From Solirubrobacterales bacterium (GTDB lineage: Bacteria > Actinomycetota > Thermoleophilia > Solirubrobacterales > Solirubrobacteraceae): 64,000 bases of DNA. This document shows positions 55,826 through 63,477 of this stretch, piece by piece (positions within the stretch are counted from its first letter, which is position 1; each line of letters opens with the position of its first letter). Made by a program: the position numbers and the translations under genes. Below the pieces are notes generated by a model. The model worked only from the letters and a program-made list of their open reading frames with translations. It did not search any database and was not told where the DNA came from. Where the stretch lies: positions 22,522-86,521 of the forward strand of contig PLFX01000027.1 in assembly GCA_003138355.1 (NCBI GenBank). The letters run 5' to 3'.

Positions 55826-56092
55826 CTAGCCGCTCGTGCGCCGCGCGCGGTGGCGCTGATGCATGCGCAGCAGCACAAGGCCGGCTCCCGCAGCGGTCGC
55901 GGCCACGACCGCGCCCGCCGGGCGCACCCAGTTGCGCGGGTCGCGCATCGCCGCGAGCTCCCAGCCTTCGAGCTCCTCCACGGCCTGGTCGTGGATTCCC
56001 TCGAGCCGGCGCAGGACGCGTGTCGAGAGATCCGCGGGCGGCTCGACCGGCGCGAGCGCGCGCGCGAGCAGCTGATCGACGCCGTCGCTCAT
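55826..56092 (-). CDS. Small membrane protein coupled to sigma factor
   Basis: 88 residues. N-terminal soluble helical part (DQLLARALAPVEPPADLSTRVLRRLE) and one C-terminal hydrophobic segment (AGAVVAATAAGAGLVLL). Starts inside the sigma-factor stop (4-nt overlap), so it is probably the membrane partner or anti-sigma factor. It lacks the usual zinc-finger HxxxCxxC motif, so the regulation type is unclear. Confidence 0.6.
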   Translation of the reverse strand: MSDGVDQLLARALAPVEPPADLSTRVLRRLEGIHDQAVEELEGWELAAMRDPRNWVRPAGAVVAATAAGAGLVLLRMHQRHRARRTSG

Positions 56093-56628
56093 CGTGTGCC
56101 CTCAGCCAAGGCGAGAGCCTCCTCGAGCTGCTTGATCGCGCGATGGATCAGCACCTTCGTCGCGCCATCGGTTCGGCCGAGGGCGCGCGCGATCTCGCGG
56201 TTGTCCATGCCTAGCGAGAAGCGCATGATCAGCGCCTCGCGGCGGTCGTCCGGCAGCCGCCTCACGCCTTCGAGGACGCGGGCGAGCTCGTCGCGACTGG
56301 TCACGAGATCCTCGGTCGAGTGGCGCGCAGGCAGCGTCTCCGAGTCCTCGAGCGGGGATTGCGGGCGCCGCGCCCGGCTGCGGTAGTGGTTCGCGGCGAG
56401 GTTGTGTGCGATCCGGATCAGCCATGGCCGTAGCGGCCGGCCCGCCGCCTCCCGCTGTGCGCGCGCGAAGTGCCGGTAGGCCTGAAGGAAGGTCTGCTCC
56501 GTGAGGTCCTCCGCGTCGTGATGGTTGCCGACGCGGTAGTACGCGTAGCTGTAGACGTCGCGCGCATGCGCCTTGTAAAGGCGTTCGAAGTCGGCGTCGA
56601 GCTTCGCTTTCTTTGTCAGCTCGATCAC
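56089..56628 (-). CDS. ECF-type RNA polymerase sigma factor
   Basis: 179 residues from GTG. Region 2 at about 15-80 (DVYSYAYYRVGNHHDAEDLTEQTFLQAY) binds the -10 and core; region 4 at about 120-170 (LPDDRREALIMRFSLGMDNREIARALG) is a helix-turn-helix. Followed by a coupled small membrane protein, a possible anti-sigma factor. A TAGTGT box lies 6 nt before the GTG. Confidence 0.92.
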   Translation of the reverse strand: MIELTKKAKLDADFERLYKAHARDVYSYAYYRVGNHHDAEDLTEQTFLQAYRHFARAQREAAGRPLRPWLIRIAHNLAANHYRSRARRPQSPLEDSETLPARHSTEDLVTSRDELARVLEGVRRLPDDRREALIMRFSLGMDNREIARALGRTDGATKVLIHRAIKQLEEALALAEGTR

Positions 56629-56634
56629 GCATGC

Positions 56635-56640
56635 ACACTA
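56635..56640 (-). promoter_or_regulatory. -10 element, leaderless promoter of the sigma factor
   Basis: TAGTGT on the minus strand, 6 nt before the GTG start, with no Shine-Dalgarno sequence. Confidence 0.4.
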
Positions 56641-56651
56641 TCCATGCGCTC

Positions 56652-57398
56652 TCACGCGGCGTGGGCTCCCGCGGGGGTCGCGACGATCTCGCGCTCGGGC
56701 ATCGCCCCGCCCAGCCAGTCCCACTGCAGCGTCACGCGCGACCAGATCCGCTCGGTCACGGCGGCCGCAAGCGCGGGCGTGGGGTTCTGATCGACCGGGA
56801 AGCGCTGCGGCGCGCCGCAGCGAATCCGCACGCGGTGCGGGCGGATCCACCAGCCGCGGCGCACAGCCTCCGTCCCGATCACCGCCACGGGTACGACGGG
56901 CGCGCCGGTTTGCAGCGCGAGCCGCCCAACACCCCGGTGGGCCGATCCGAGCGGGCCCGGCCGTGTCCGCGTCCCTTCCGGGAATATGCAGACGCAGTCG
57001 CCGCGCTCGAGGATCGCCCGTGCGGTGTCCATCGCCCGCGTGTCCCCGGCACCGCGATCGACCGGGAAGGCGCCGAGCATGCTCATCACCCGGCCGCGCA
57101 CCGGGTGCAGGAAGTGCTCCTTCTTTGCGACGTAATAGACGGGCCGGCGCACAAGCGTCCCGAGCACGAGCGCGTCGAGGAAGCTACGGTGGTTCGAAGC
57201 GAAGATCACGGGCCCCTGCTTCGGCACGTGCGCGATCCCGTACCGAGAGAGCCGGAAGTAGACGTGGAACGCCGGCTGAAGGACGGCGCGCACAATCCAG
57301 TAGAGGACGCGGCTCGCACCCCGCTCGAGGGTCCGCCCGTGATACGCGTTGGCGTCCCAGCTGGGCGGCGCCGGCTTGTTGGTGGCGTAGTCGGTCAC
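56652..57398 (-). CDS. 1-acyl-sn-glycerol-3-phosphate acyltransferase family protein
   Basis: 248 residues, GTG start. PlsC family, which adds an acyl chain to lysophosphatidic acid on the cytoplasmic face. Catalytic HX4D in NHRSFLD, phosphate-binding FPEGTRTRPG, and substrate motif GAPVVPVAVIG. One shallow hydrophobic stretch (ARVLYWIVRAVLQPAFHVYF region). Separate from the sigma factor operon by 23 bp on the same strand. Confidence 0.9.
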   Translation of the reverse strand: MTDYATNKPAPPSWDANAYHGRTLERGASRVLYWIVRAVLQPAFHVYFRLSRYGIAHVPKQGPVIFASNHRSFLDALVLGTLVRRPVYYVAKKEHFLHPVRGRVMSMLGAFPVDRGAGDTRAMDTARAILERGDCVCIFPEGTRTRPGPLGSAHRGVGRLALQTGAPVVPVAVIGTEAVRRGWWIRPHRVRIRCGAPQRFPVDQNPTPALAAAVTERIWSRVTLQWDWLGGAMPEREIVATPAGAHAA

Positions 57399-57487
57399 CG
57401 ACCGAAGTACCCGTACAAGCCCGCAACGTTACGCGGTCACTGGCGCACCGAGCCGCCAGCCGACGCGGTAGCGTCCCCTCTCAGGCT

Positions 57488-57560
57488 GCCGGAGTAGCTC
57501 AGCTGGTAGAGCAATCGCCTTGTAAGCGGGAGGTCGCGGGTTCGATTCCCGCCTCCGGCT
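57488..57560 (+). tRNA. tRNA-Thr (anticodon TGT)
   Basis: 73 nt: acceptor GCCGGAG/CTCCGGC (57488-57494, 57553-57559), D stem GCTC/GAGC, anticodon stem ATCGC/GCGGG around loop CTTGTAA (anticodon TGT, one outer A-G mismatch), T stem GCGGG/CCCGC with loop TTCGATT, and discriminator T. No CCA is encoded. It marks the boundary of a region of different gene density. Confidence 0.95.
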
Positions 57561-58195
57561 CTAAAATAGCCTGCAAAATCGCATGTTTTGGTGCGCCGGG
57601 GGTCCGGCGAACCGGGCTTGTCGACGGCCGTTGGCCTATTCGTTGGCCTTAACGAGGACCTCCCTACCCCACAACTCGGCCGACTAGCAGGGCAAACCTG
57701 CGACCTCAAGGCGGGGATATATCGCTTCAATCATTGTTTCCCTGAGCACGTCCGAAGCATCGCGGGCATCAGCCTGCCAGCGCTCACTGCCATCCCGCCT
57801 ACACAGATAGACGGACACCTCGAGAGCTGCTCGGTTTTCGCGCAAACCGACAGCGTCGTTGGGTTCGTGCTGCGCTGCCGCCCTCAGATTTTGCGACAGC
57901 CTGGCGCGAGAAGGCAATCGAGCAGTCGTGGTTCTGGGCGCGAGCAGTAGCGGGGGCTTGACCGCGACAGGTTCCTGCAAATCATTCGTTGGGGGAGCGT
58001 GGAGCGCTGCCGATCGCGATGCAATTACCCGACAGCCACTGCCTGAGCGACTGCGAACACGATCTGTTCGGGCGAGTCTTGTCAGCTGCCTGAGTAGGTT
58101 GTCGATCCTGGTGTTGCGGGCTGAGGGGCCAGGCACCTCAGATCAGACTCGACACCGGGTGCATGCACGCTCACTCGATACCGAAGGAGAGGCTC
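57561..58195. other. 635-bp stretch without a convincing gene, downstream of tRNA-Thr
   Basis: Lower GC than the rest of the window. Open frames in it have low-complexity or unbiased composition and no recognisable family. Possibly decayed DNA at a genomic-island boundary. No integrase or duplicate of the tRNA end was found by eye. Confidence 0.5.
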
Positions 58196-58732
58196 ATGGC
58201 CACAGCCGACGTTAAGCCGGGAATCGTGACGAAGCTCGACCCGCTGCGCCACCACAAGCACTACCAGCCGGACGCGGACGGCAAGACCTCGCCGTATGCC
58301 GGCGGCAGCAGCTTCATGGAGCGCGTCGCCGAAGGCGTCGCGAGCGCGATGGGCACAGTTGCGTTCGTCGTGATCGGCTCGCTGATCATTCTCGGCTGGG
58401 TGCTGATCAACGGCGCGGTCCCGTACATCGAGCACACCTTCACGCACCTCACCAACGGCCAGCAGTACGACCCCGAACCGTGGATCCTGCTGAACCTGAT
58501 CTTCTCCGGCGTTGCCTTCTACACCGGAGCGCTCGTGATCATCGCGCAGAAGGCACAGACCCGGACCGACGTCGCCAACGAGACAGCCGCCGCGGCACAC
58601 CGCGACGAGCTGGCTCAGTTTCAGACCGATCTGCTGCAGCAGAACACAAAGCTGACGCAGGAGATCCACACGGTCTCAAAGAAGCTCGCGACGCTCATCG
58701 AGGAGGTCCACAGCGCGACCTGCACGAAGTGA
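58196..58732 (+). CDS. DUF1003 family membrane protein
   Basis: 178 residues from the ATG at 58196, preceded by AAGGAGAGG. Two membrane helices at about 52-75 (VAFVVIGSLIILGWVLIN) and 95-118 (LNLIFSGVAFYTGALVIIA), separated by a short loop, then a cytoplasmic coiled coil (DRDELAQFQTDLL-like). This matches the DUF1003 layout of paired helices, GSLIILGW and DPxPWILLN (DPEPWILLN here). Function unknown; some members sit near metal or stress genes. Confidence 0.85.
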   Translation: MATADVKPGIVTKLDPLRHHKHYQPDADGKTSPYAGGSSFMERVAEGVASAMGTVAFVVIGSLIILGWVLINGAVPYIEHTFTHLTNGQQYDPEPWILLNLIFSGVAFYTGALVIIAQKAQTRTDVANETAAAAHRDELAQFQTDLLQQNTKLTQEIHTVSKKLATLIEEVHSATCTK

Positions 58733-58942
58733 GCGCCAAGCTCAACTCACGCGTCCCCTTCCACGCGAGCCAGCGCACAGACACCCCCTCGTCGCGCCAG
58801 GCGGCCGCGGCGTGAGCGACGCCGCTTGGGAGGTCAGCAGTAGTCCGAGACCGCGCAGTCTTGCGCCTGCTTCCCGCGCGACTGGCCGGACGAACGTTGA
58901 GACAGTCTCGACGTTCTGGATGGGGTCACCGATGCCATGTAG

Positions 58943-60640
58943 GTGTCATCGACTCCCGTCAGCGAGGCAGCACCGGCGAGGTGGCGGTGGTGTCGTCGCG
59001 GGCTCCTTGCCGGCGTCGTGCTCGTTGCGGGCCTGCTGTTCGCTGTTTCAGCGGGCGCCGTCGTCGTCACGGGCTTGGGTGGGGCGAGGTTCGGCATCGA
59101 GCCGCTCACCAGCACCGCGCCTTCGCAGAGCGCGGGACTGCTTTCAGCGTCAAGCGGCGTGTTCAACTTGCCGATCGACACCGGTCTGGTTGTCTACCAC
59201 GGCGGTCCGGTCGTGCACGGGCTGCAGACCTACGCGATCTTTTGGGATCCGAAAGGCGTGTTCCAGGCGAGCACGGAGAGCCTGGTCTCGCGCTATCTCT
59301 CCGATGTTGCGCACGACAGCGGCGCTACCACCAACGTCTTTTCGGTCGCCGGGCAGTACACCGATTCTCAGGGCGGTGCCAGCTACGCGCAGACGTTCGG
59401 CGGGGCCTTCATCGACACGACACCGTACCCAACGACCGGCAACTGCTCGCAGACCACACCGACCGCCTCGACCTGTCTGTATGACAGCCAGGAAGCGAGC
59501 GAGTTGCAGAGCTTCATCGCGAGCCACAATCTCCCGAGCGGGCTCGGCGTCTTGTATTTCGTGCTCACGCCCGACACTACCGTGACGTGTATGGACGACA
59601 GCGACAGCTGCTCGAACAACGCGTTTTGCAGCTACCACTCCTACGCCGGCTCGGGCGCGCAAACGGTGCTCTACGCTGCGATCCCATTCACGCTGCTTGA
59701 CAGCGCGGGCGACGCGAAGTCATGCCAGGACGACGGCTACGGCACGGTCCAGGCCCCGAACGGTGATCCGGGGTTCGGTGGTGTCGCGATCAAGTCGATG
59801 AGCCACGAAGAGATGGAGACGATCACCGACCCTCTGCTGAGCGCCTGGTACTTCGCCGACGGCGACGAGGTGTCCGATGCCTGCAACGGCGTGTTCTGGA
59901 ACCCCAACTCGTTCCTCCCGACGCAGGGCGGGAGCGCCATTGCCGGGACGCTGTTCAACGAGACGATCAACGGCGATCATTACTACCTGCAGGGAGCGTG
60001 GAGCAACGCAACGCAAAGCTGCGAGCTGATGACGGGGCTCGTGGCGAGCATCAGCGCGCCGACCAGCGCAGCGCCGGGAGCGACGGTGACGCTCAGCGCG
60101 ACCGCGAGCACCAACGTGTCGATCCCCGGCAGCGGTTATGTCTGGCAGTTCGGCGACGGTCAGGCCGCGACCGGCTCGAGCGTCACCCACGCCTACGCAA
60201 CGTCCGGCACCTACACGATCACCCTCACGGTCACCGACGCCAACGGCGACAGCGGAACGACGACCAGCCAGATCACCGTTGCCACCAACGCCAGCACGAC
60301 CAGCGGCACGACAGCCGGCGCGAGCGGATCAAGCAAACCAAAGTCGAAGACCACGTGCGGGCCCGGCCACGTTCACGGCGACACCAAGACACGGCTGTGC
60401 ACGACCACGCTGACCTCCTACACGACGCGCCAACTATGCGAACGCTCGAGCACAAACGGCGCCAACACGCGGTCGCGATCCTGCCGCACCGTGATCGTGA
60501 AGACCGTACGCAGCCAGCGCTGCAGGCTGACGAACTCGACCGAAGCCGAAACCGTCTCCGCGCGCTGCTCAACCGTCACCGTCCATCGCTCGATCGACAC
60601 GCACAGCGCAACGCGACGCTCGCAACCGGCTCGCTCGTGA
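58943..60640 (+). CDS. Secreted EXORDIUM-like protein with PKD domain
   Basis: 565 residues, GTG start. N-terminal signal anchor (LLAGVVLVAGLLFAVSAGAV). Residues about 70-360 resemble the plant EXORDIUM/phosphate-induced protein family: VYHGGPVVHGLQTYAIFWDP, then SHEEMETITDPLLSAWY and DEVSDACNG, an HExxxE pattern that could bind metal. A PKD domain covers about 368-445 (WQFGDGQAATGSSVTHAYAT). The C-terminal 110 residues are Thr/Ser/Arg-rich with regularly spaced cysteines. Probably extracellular; activity unproven. Confidence 0.75.
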   Translation: MSSTPVSEAAPARWRWCRRGLLAGVVLVAGLLFAVSAGAVVVTGLGGARFGIEPLTSTAPSQSAGLLSASSGVFNLPIDTGLVVYHGGPVVHGLQTYAIFWDPKGVFQASTESLVSRYLSDVAHDSGATTNVFSVAGQYTDSQGGASYAQTFGGAFIDTTPYPTTGNCSQTTPTASTCLYDSQEASELQSFIASHNLPSGLGVLYFVLTPDTTVTCMDDSDSCSNNAFCSYHSYAGSGAQTVLYAAIPFTLLDSAGDAKSCQDDGYGTVQAPNGDPGFGGVAIKSMSHEEMETITDPLLSAWYFADGDEVSDACNGVFWNPNSFLPTQGGSAIAGTLFNETINGDHYYLQGAWSNATQSCELMTGLVASISAPTSAAPGATVTLSATASTNVSIPGSGYVWQFGDGQAATGSSVTHAYATSGTYTITLTVTDANGDSGTTTSQITVATNASTTSGTTAGASGSSKPKSKTTCGPGHVHGDTKTRLCTTTLTSYTTRQLCERSSTNGANTRSRSCRTVIVKTVRSQRCRLTNSTEAETVSARCSTVTVHRSIDTHSATRRSQPARS

Positions 60641-60734
60641 CCCAGCGACGCTGAGGGGAAAGCACCCAAGCCGCTGCTGGCTGGGGTCCCGCTCCGCTCG
60701 GCTTATTCCGAGCTGCCAGGGCGGAATAGATCTG

Positions 60735-60748
60735 TTAGGGTGCCCTAA
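60735..60748. promoter_or_regulatory. DtxR/MntR-type metal box upstream of the iron permease
   Basis: TTAGGG-tg-CCCTAA is a perfect 6-2-6 palindrome, matching the half-site style of DtxR/IdeR and MntR operators (TTAGG...CCTAA). It contains TAGGGT, a potential -10, about 36 nt before the permease start, so a bound repressor would block transcription. Agreement with an iron gene downstream strengthens the call. Confidence 0.6.
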
Positions 60749-60776
60749 GTCGGGAGCGACTGCTGCGCATCTAGCC

Positions 60777-61850
60777 TTGTCCTCTGAGCATCCTCAGCCC
60801 ACCGCTAGCGCATCCCCGACCGGGCGGAAGGTCTACTTCTACGCTTGGGTGCTCGTCGTGCTCGCGGTGGCGGTCGTTGCGGTCGTCCTCGGCTGGCACG
60901 CCAAGGGCGGCACGCCGACACCCGGCGCGGTTCCCCGCGGCGAGCACCTGACTCGCACCGCGGCGGTGATCGACACCGCGATCCTCGTCTTCCGCGAGGG
61001 CCTCGAGACGATCCTCGTTCTCGCGGCGGTGCTCGCGAGCTTCCTCGGGTCGAACAAGGCCTACCGCCGCCCGGTCGCCGCCGGCGGGACGCTGGCGCTG
61101 ATCGCGACGCTGGCGACGTGGTTCGTCGCGGTCTGGTTGATCGGCCAGCTCGGCGGTCGGGGGCTTGACGTCCAGGCAGCCACGGGGATCCCGGCGATCA
61201 TCGTGCTGCTCGTCGTCATGAACTGGTTCTTTCACCGCGTCTACTGGACCGGCTGGATCCAGCACCATCACAAGCGCCGCCGCGGCCTCTTCTCCACCAG
61301 TGGCGAGCGCAGCGCACGCGCGGTGCTGCTCGGCTTCGGACTGCTCGGCTTCACCTCGGTCTACCGCGAAGGCTTCGAGGTGGTCGTGTTCCTCCAGAAC
61401 ATCCGCGTCAACGCCGGCTCGAACGTCGTACTCGAAGGAGCCCTGCTCGGAATGCTCTTCACGACCGCGGTCGGCATCCTCACGTTCGGACTGCACCAGA
61501 AGCTGCCCTACAGGCGGCTGCTCATCATCACCGGCGCGATGCTGTGCGTCGTCCTGTTCGTGATGGTCGGCGAAGAGGTCTTCGAGATGCAGCAGGCCGG
61601 GTGGATCGGTACGACCTCGATCGGAGTCCAGCTGCCCGGCTGGCTTGGCACGTGGTTCTCGCTCTTCCCCAACGTCGAGACGATCGTCGCCCAGGTACTC
61701 GCCCTCGGCCTCGTGATCGGCTCATACCTGCTCGCCGAGCATCTGCGCGTGCGCCGGCCGCGACGGACCGGTGGCGTCGTTGCGCAGCGCGCCGAAGCTC
61801 CACCCGAGCCGCCCATCGGCGCCGGGCCCGCGATCGCGCGGCTCACCTAA
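60777..61850 (+). CDS. FTR1-family high-affinity iron permease
   Basis: 357 residues from TTG (start uncertain; no ATG or GTG precedes the first helix). Seven or so membrane helices. The two REGLE-type motifs that bind iron are present: REGLE near residue 72 and REGFE near 196. Takes up Fe(III)/Fe(II) after oxidation. No partner oxidase or EfeO gene is adjacent. A metal-responsive palindrome lies upstream, suggesting control by a DtxR- or MntR-type repressor. Confidence 0.88.
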   Translation: MSSEHPQPTASASPTGRKVYFYAWVLVVLAVAVVAVVLGWHAKGGTPTPGAVPRGEHLTRTAAVIDTAILVFREGLETILVLAAVLASFLGSNKAYRRPVAAGGTLALIATLATWFVAVWLIGQLGGRGLDVQAATGIPAIIVLLVVMNWFFHRVYWTGWIQHHHKRRRGLFSTSGERSARAVLLGFGLLGFTSVYREGFEVVVFLQNIRVNAGSNVVLEGALLGMLFTTAVGILTFGLHQKLPYRRLLIITGAMLCVVLFVMVGEEVFEMQQAGWIGTTSIGVQLPGWLGTWFSLFPNVETIVAQVLALGLVIGSYLLAEHLRVRRPRRTGGVVAQRAEAPPEPPIGAGPAIARLT

Positions 61851-62026
61851 CCGATCCCTGCCTCGCCGCGCCTCACGCGCTCGCAAATCGCGCCCAAGCA
61901 ACAAGGTCCTGCCAATTCGCGCGCCGCAGGAGGCGACGATGCGTGAAGGGCCGCGGTGCGCGGGTTGGGCTTTGGCCTGGCTGGCGTGCCGCTGGTTGGT
62001 GACCGTGCTGTGAGGCCGTCGTGTTC

Positions 62027-62914
62027 CTATGAGTCGACGTCACGAGCTGCTGGGGCGAGCACGCTCTCACACCACGTCCGGAAGCTGGTTGGTGTGGGGG
62101 TGGCGTGGGACCAGTCTTCGTCGTAGATCCCGTTCTGCTGGGCCCGGTACATCGCCGTGAAGTCGCGTGCCATGCGTTCGGGGACGCCGCGCTGGATCGT
62201 GGACGCGGTTTGCTGCTCGAGGTCGGCCTGCTCGAAGGTGACCTGCGACCCCAGCACGTCGCTGATGGTTGCCGCCATCTGGTTGGGCGTGAGGTGGTCA
62301 GGCCCGAAGACCGGGATCTGATCGGTGCCCTCCCAGGTAGGGTCGAGCAGGAGCGCGGCGGCGGTGGCGGCGATGTCCTGGGTGGCTATCGTGGCCAGCG
62401 GACGGTCTGGGCTCAGCGGCAGGGACAGAACTCCCTCGGTCCTCATTCGGGGTAGCGGCCTGAGCAGGTTCTCCATGTAGAACGGCATCCCGAGCGAGCG
62501 ATAGGCAGCACCGGAGCACTCAAGCTCAGCGTCCATTGCATGCGCTGCGGAGAGCAGACCCGCTGGATGGGGCCAGGTGCGTCCCGCACTAGAGATCCCG
62601 ACCACATGACCGACCTGGTGGCAACGGATCGCCTCCACCGCCGGCCGTGTGAAGGAGAGGTAGTACTCGTGCGCAGAACTCGCCCGCATGCTCGGCGGGA
62701 CCAGCCAGAACAGGCCCTGCGCGCCATCGAGTGCGTGATCGAGCACCACCGGGTCGCCATGGCTGCCGGCGATCACCTGCACTTGATCGCGGACCGCGTC
62801 ATCCAGTCGGGACGGGTCTCGGACGATCACTCGCAGCGGCTGGCGGTCGGCGCTCAGAAGCTCGGCCAGAAGCTGGCTGCCGACATTGCCGGTAGGGGTT
62901 GTGACAACAATCAT
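62027..62914 (-). CDS. NmrA-family NAD(P)-binding protein
   Basis: 295 residues. Atypical short-chain dehydrogenase of the NmrA/SDR_a type: Rossmann loop TTPTGNVGSQLLAEL (GxxGxxG variant), VIVRDPSRL and a truncated catalytic segment (ISSAGRTWPHPAG). Could be an NAD(P)H-sensing regulator or an oxidoreductase such as a quinone reductase. Divergent from the MarR gene with 113 bp between, so MarR probably regulates it. Confidence 0.82.
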   Translation of the reverse strand: MIVVTTPTGNVGSQLLAELLSADRQPLRVIVRDPSRLDDAVRDQVQVIAGSHGDPVVLDHALDGAQGLFWLVPPSMRASSAHEYYLSFTRPAVEAIRCHQVGHVVGISSAGRTWPHPAGLLSAAHAMDAELECSGAAYRSLGMPFYMENLLRPLPRMRTEGVLSLPLSPDRPLATIATQDIAATAAALLLDPTWEGTDQIPVFGPDHLTPNQMAATISDVLGSQVTFEQADLEQQTASTIQRGVPERMARDFTAMYRAQQNGIYDEDWSHATPTPTSFRTWCESVLAPAARDVDS

Positions 62915-63027
62915 GAGGGCTCAGGAAGCGGGGAAGTCGGGGTCCGCTGACTGCCAATGACGATGGCTATTCTTGGCAACGCAACCAAAGACATGTGCAG
63001 GGTACATACATTATCATTGGGGGCTCG

Positions 63028-63477
63028 ATGAGTCAGCCCGACCCGCTGAAGGCGCTCCATGAGGCCCTGCTGCAGATCGTCAACGTCCTCAACCGGCCAC
63101 AGGGCGACAACGTGATCCTGACCCGCGCCGGCGTCTCGCTGGACACCGCGCTGCTTCCGCTACTCGTCCGCGTCTCGATGCAGCGCAACCTCACGATCGG
63201 CGAACTCGCCGATCAGGTCGGGCGCGACTACTCCACCGTCAGCCGCCAGGTCACCCGCCTACAAGCGCGCGGGCTCGTCCACAGCGAACTCTCGGAGACC
63301 GACCGTCGCAAGCGCCTGCTCAGCGTGACCGCAGCGGGCAAGAACGCCGTCAAGAAGATCGACCGTGGCCGCAACTCGGTCATGAGCGAGGCGCTCGCTG
63401 GGTGGAGCCAAGCCGAGATAACCGAGCTTGCCAGAATGACCACCCGGCTAGCAGCCGTCATGCAACCACGCGCCTGA
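63028..63477 (+). CDS. MarR family transcriptional regulator
   Basis: 149 residues from the ATG at 63028; an upstream in-frame start at 62995 is possible. Winged helix domain: TIGELADQVGRDYSTVSRQVTRLQARGLVHS followed by the wing ETDRRKRLLSVTAAGKNA. Likely a repressor that senses a small ligand and controls the divergent NmrA gene. The gap contains AT-rich sequence and a possible dyad ATGT-gcagggt-ACAT. Confidence 0.9.
   Translation: MSQPDPLKALHEALLQIVNVLNRPQGDNVILTRAGVSLDTALLPLLVRVSMQRNLTIGELADQVGRDYSTVSRQVTRLQARGLVHSELSETDRRKRLLSVTAAGKNAVKKIDRGRNSVMSEALAGWSQAEITELARMTTRLAAVMQPRA

Noticed and set aside
57437..57730. Minus-strand frame of 97 residues containing GGNRTRDLPLTRRLLYQLSYSG
   Set aside because: This phrase is the classic false translation of the antisense of a tRNA gene; it lies over tRNA-Thr (57488-57560).
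57588..58136. Open frames of 120 (+) and 150 (-) residues after tRNA-Thr
   Set aside because: No ribosome site, no codon-bias support and no family; both overlap each other on opposite strands.
61939..62013. Short ORF MREGPRCAGWALAWLAC
   Set aside because: 24 residues with no ribosome site, promoter or conservation evidence; lies in a 176-bp gap.
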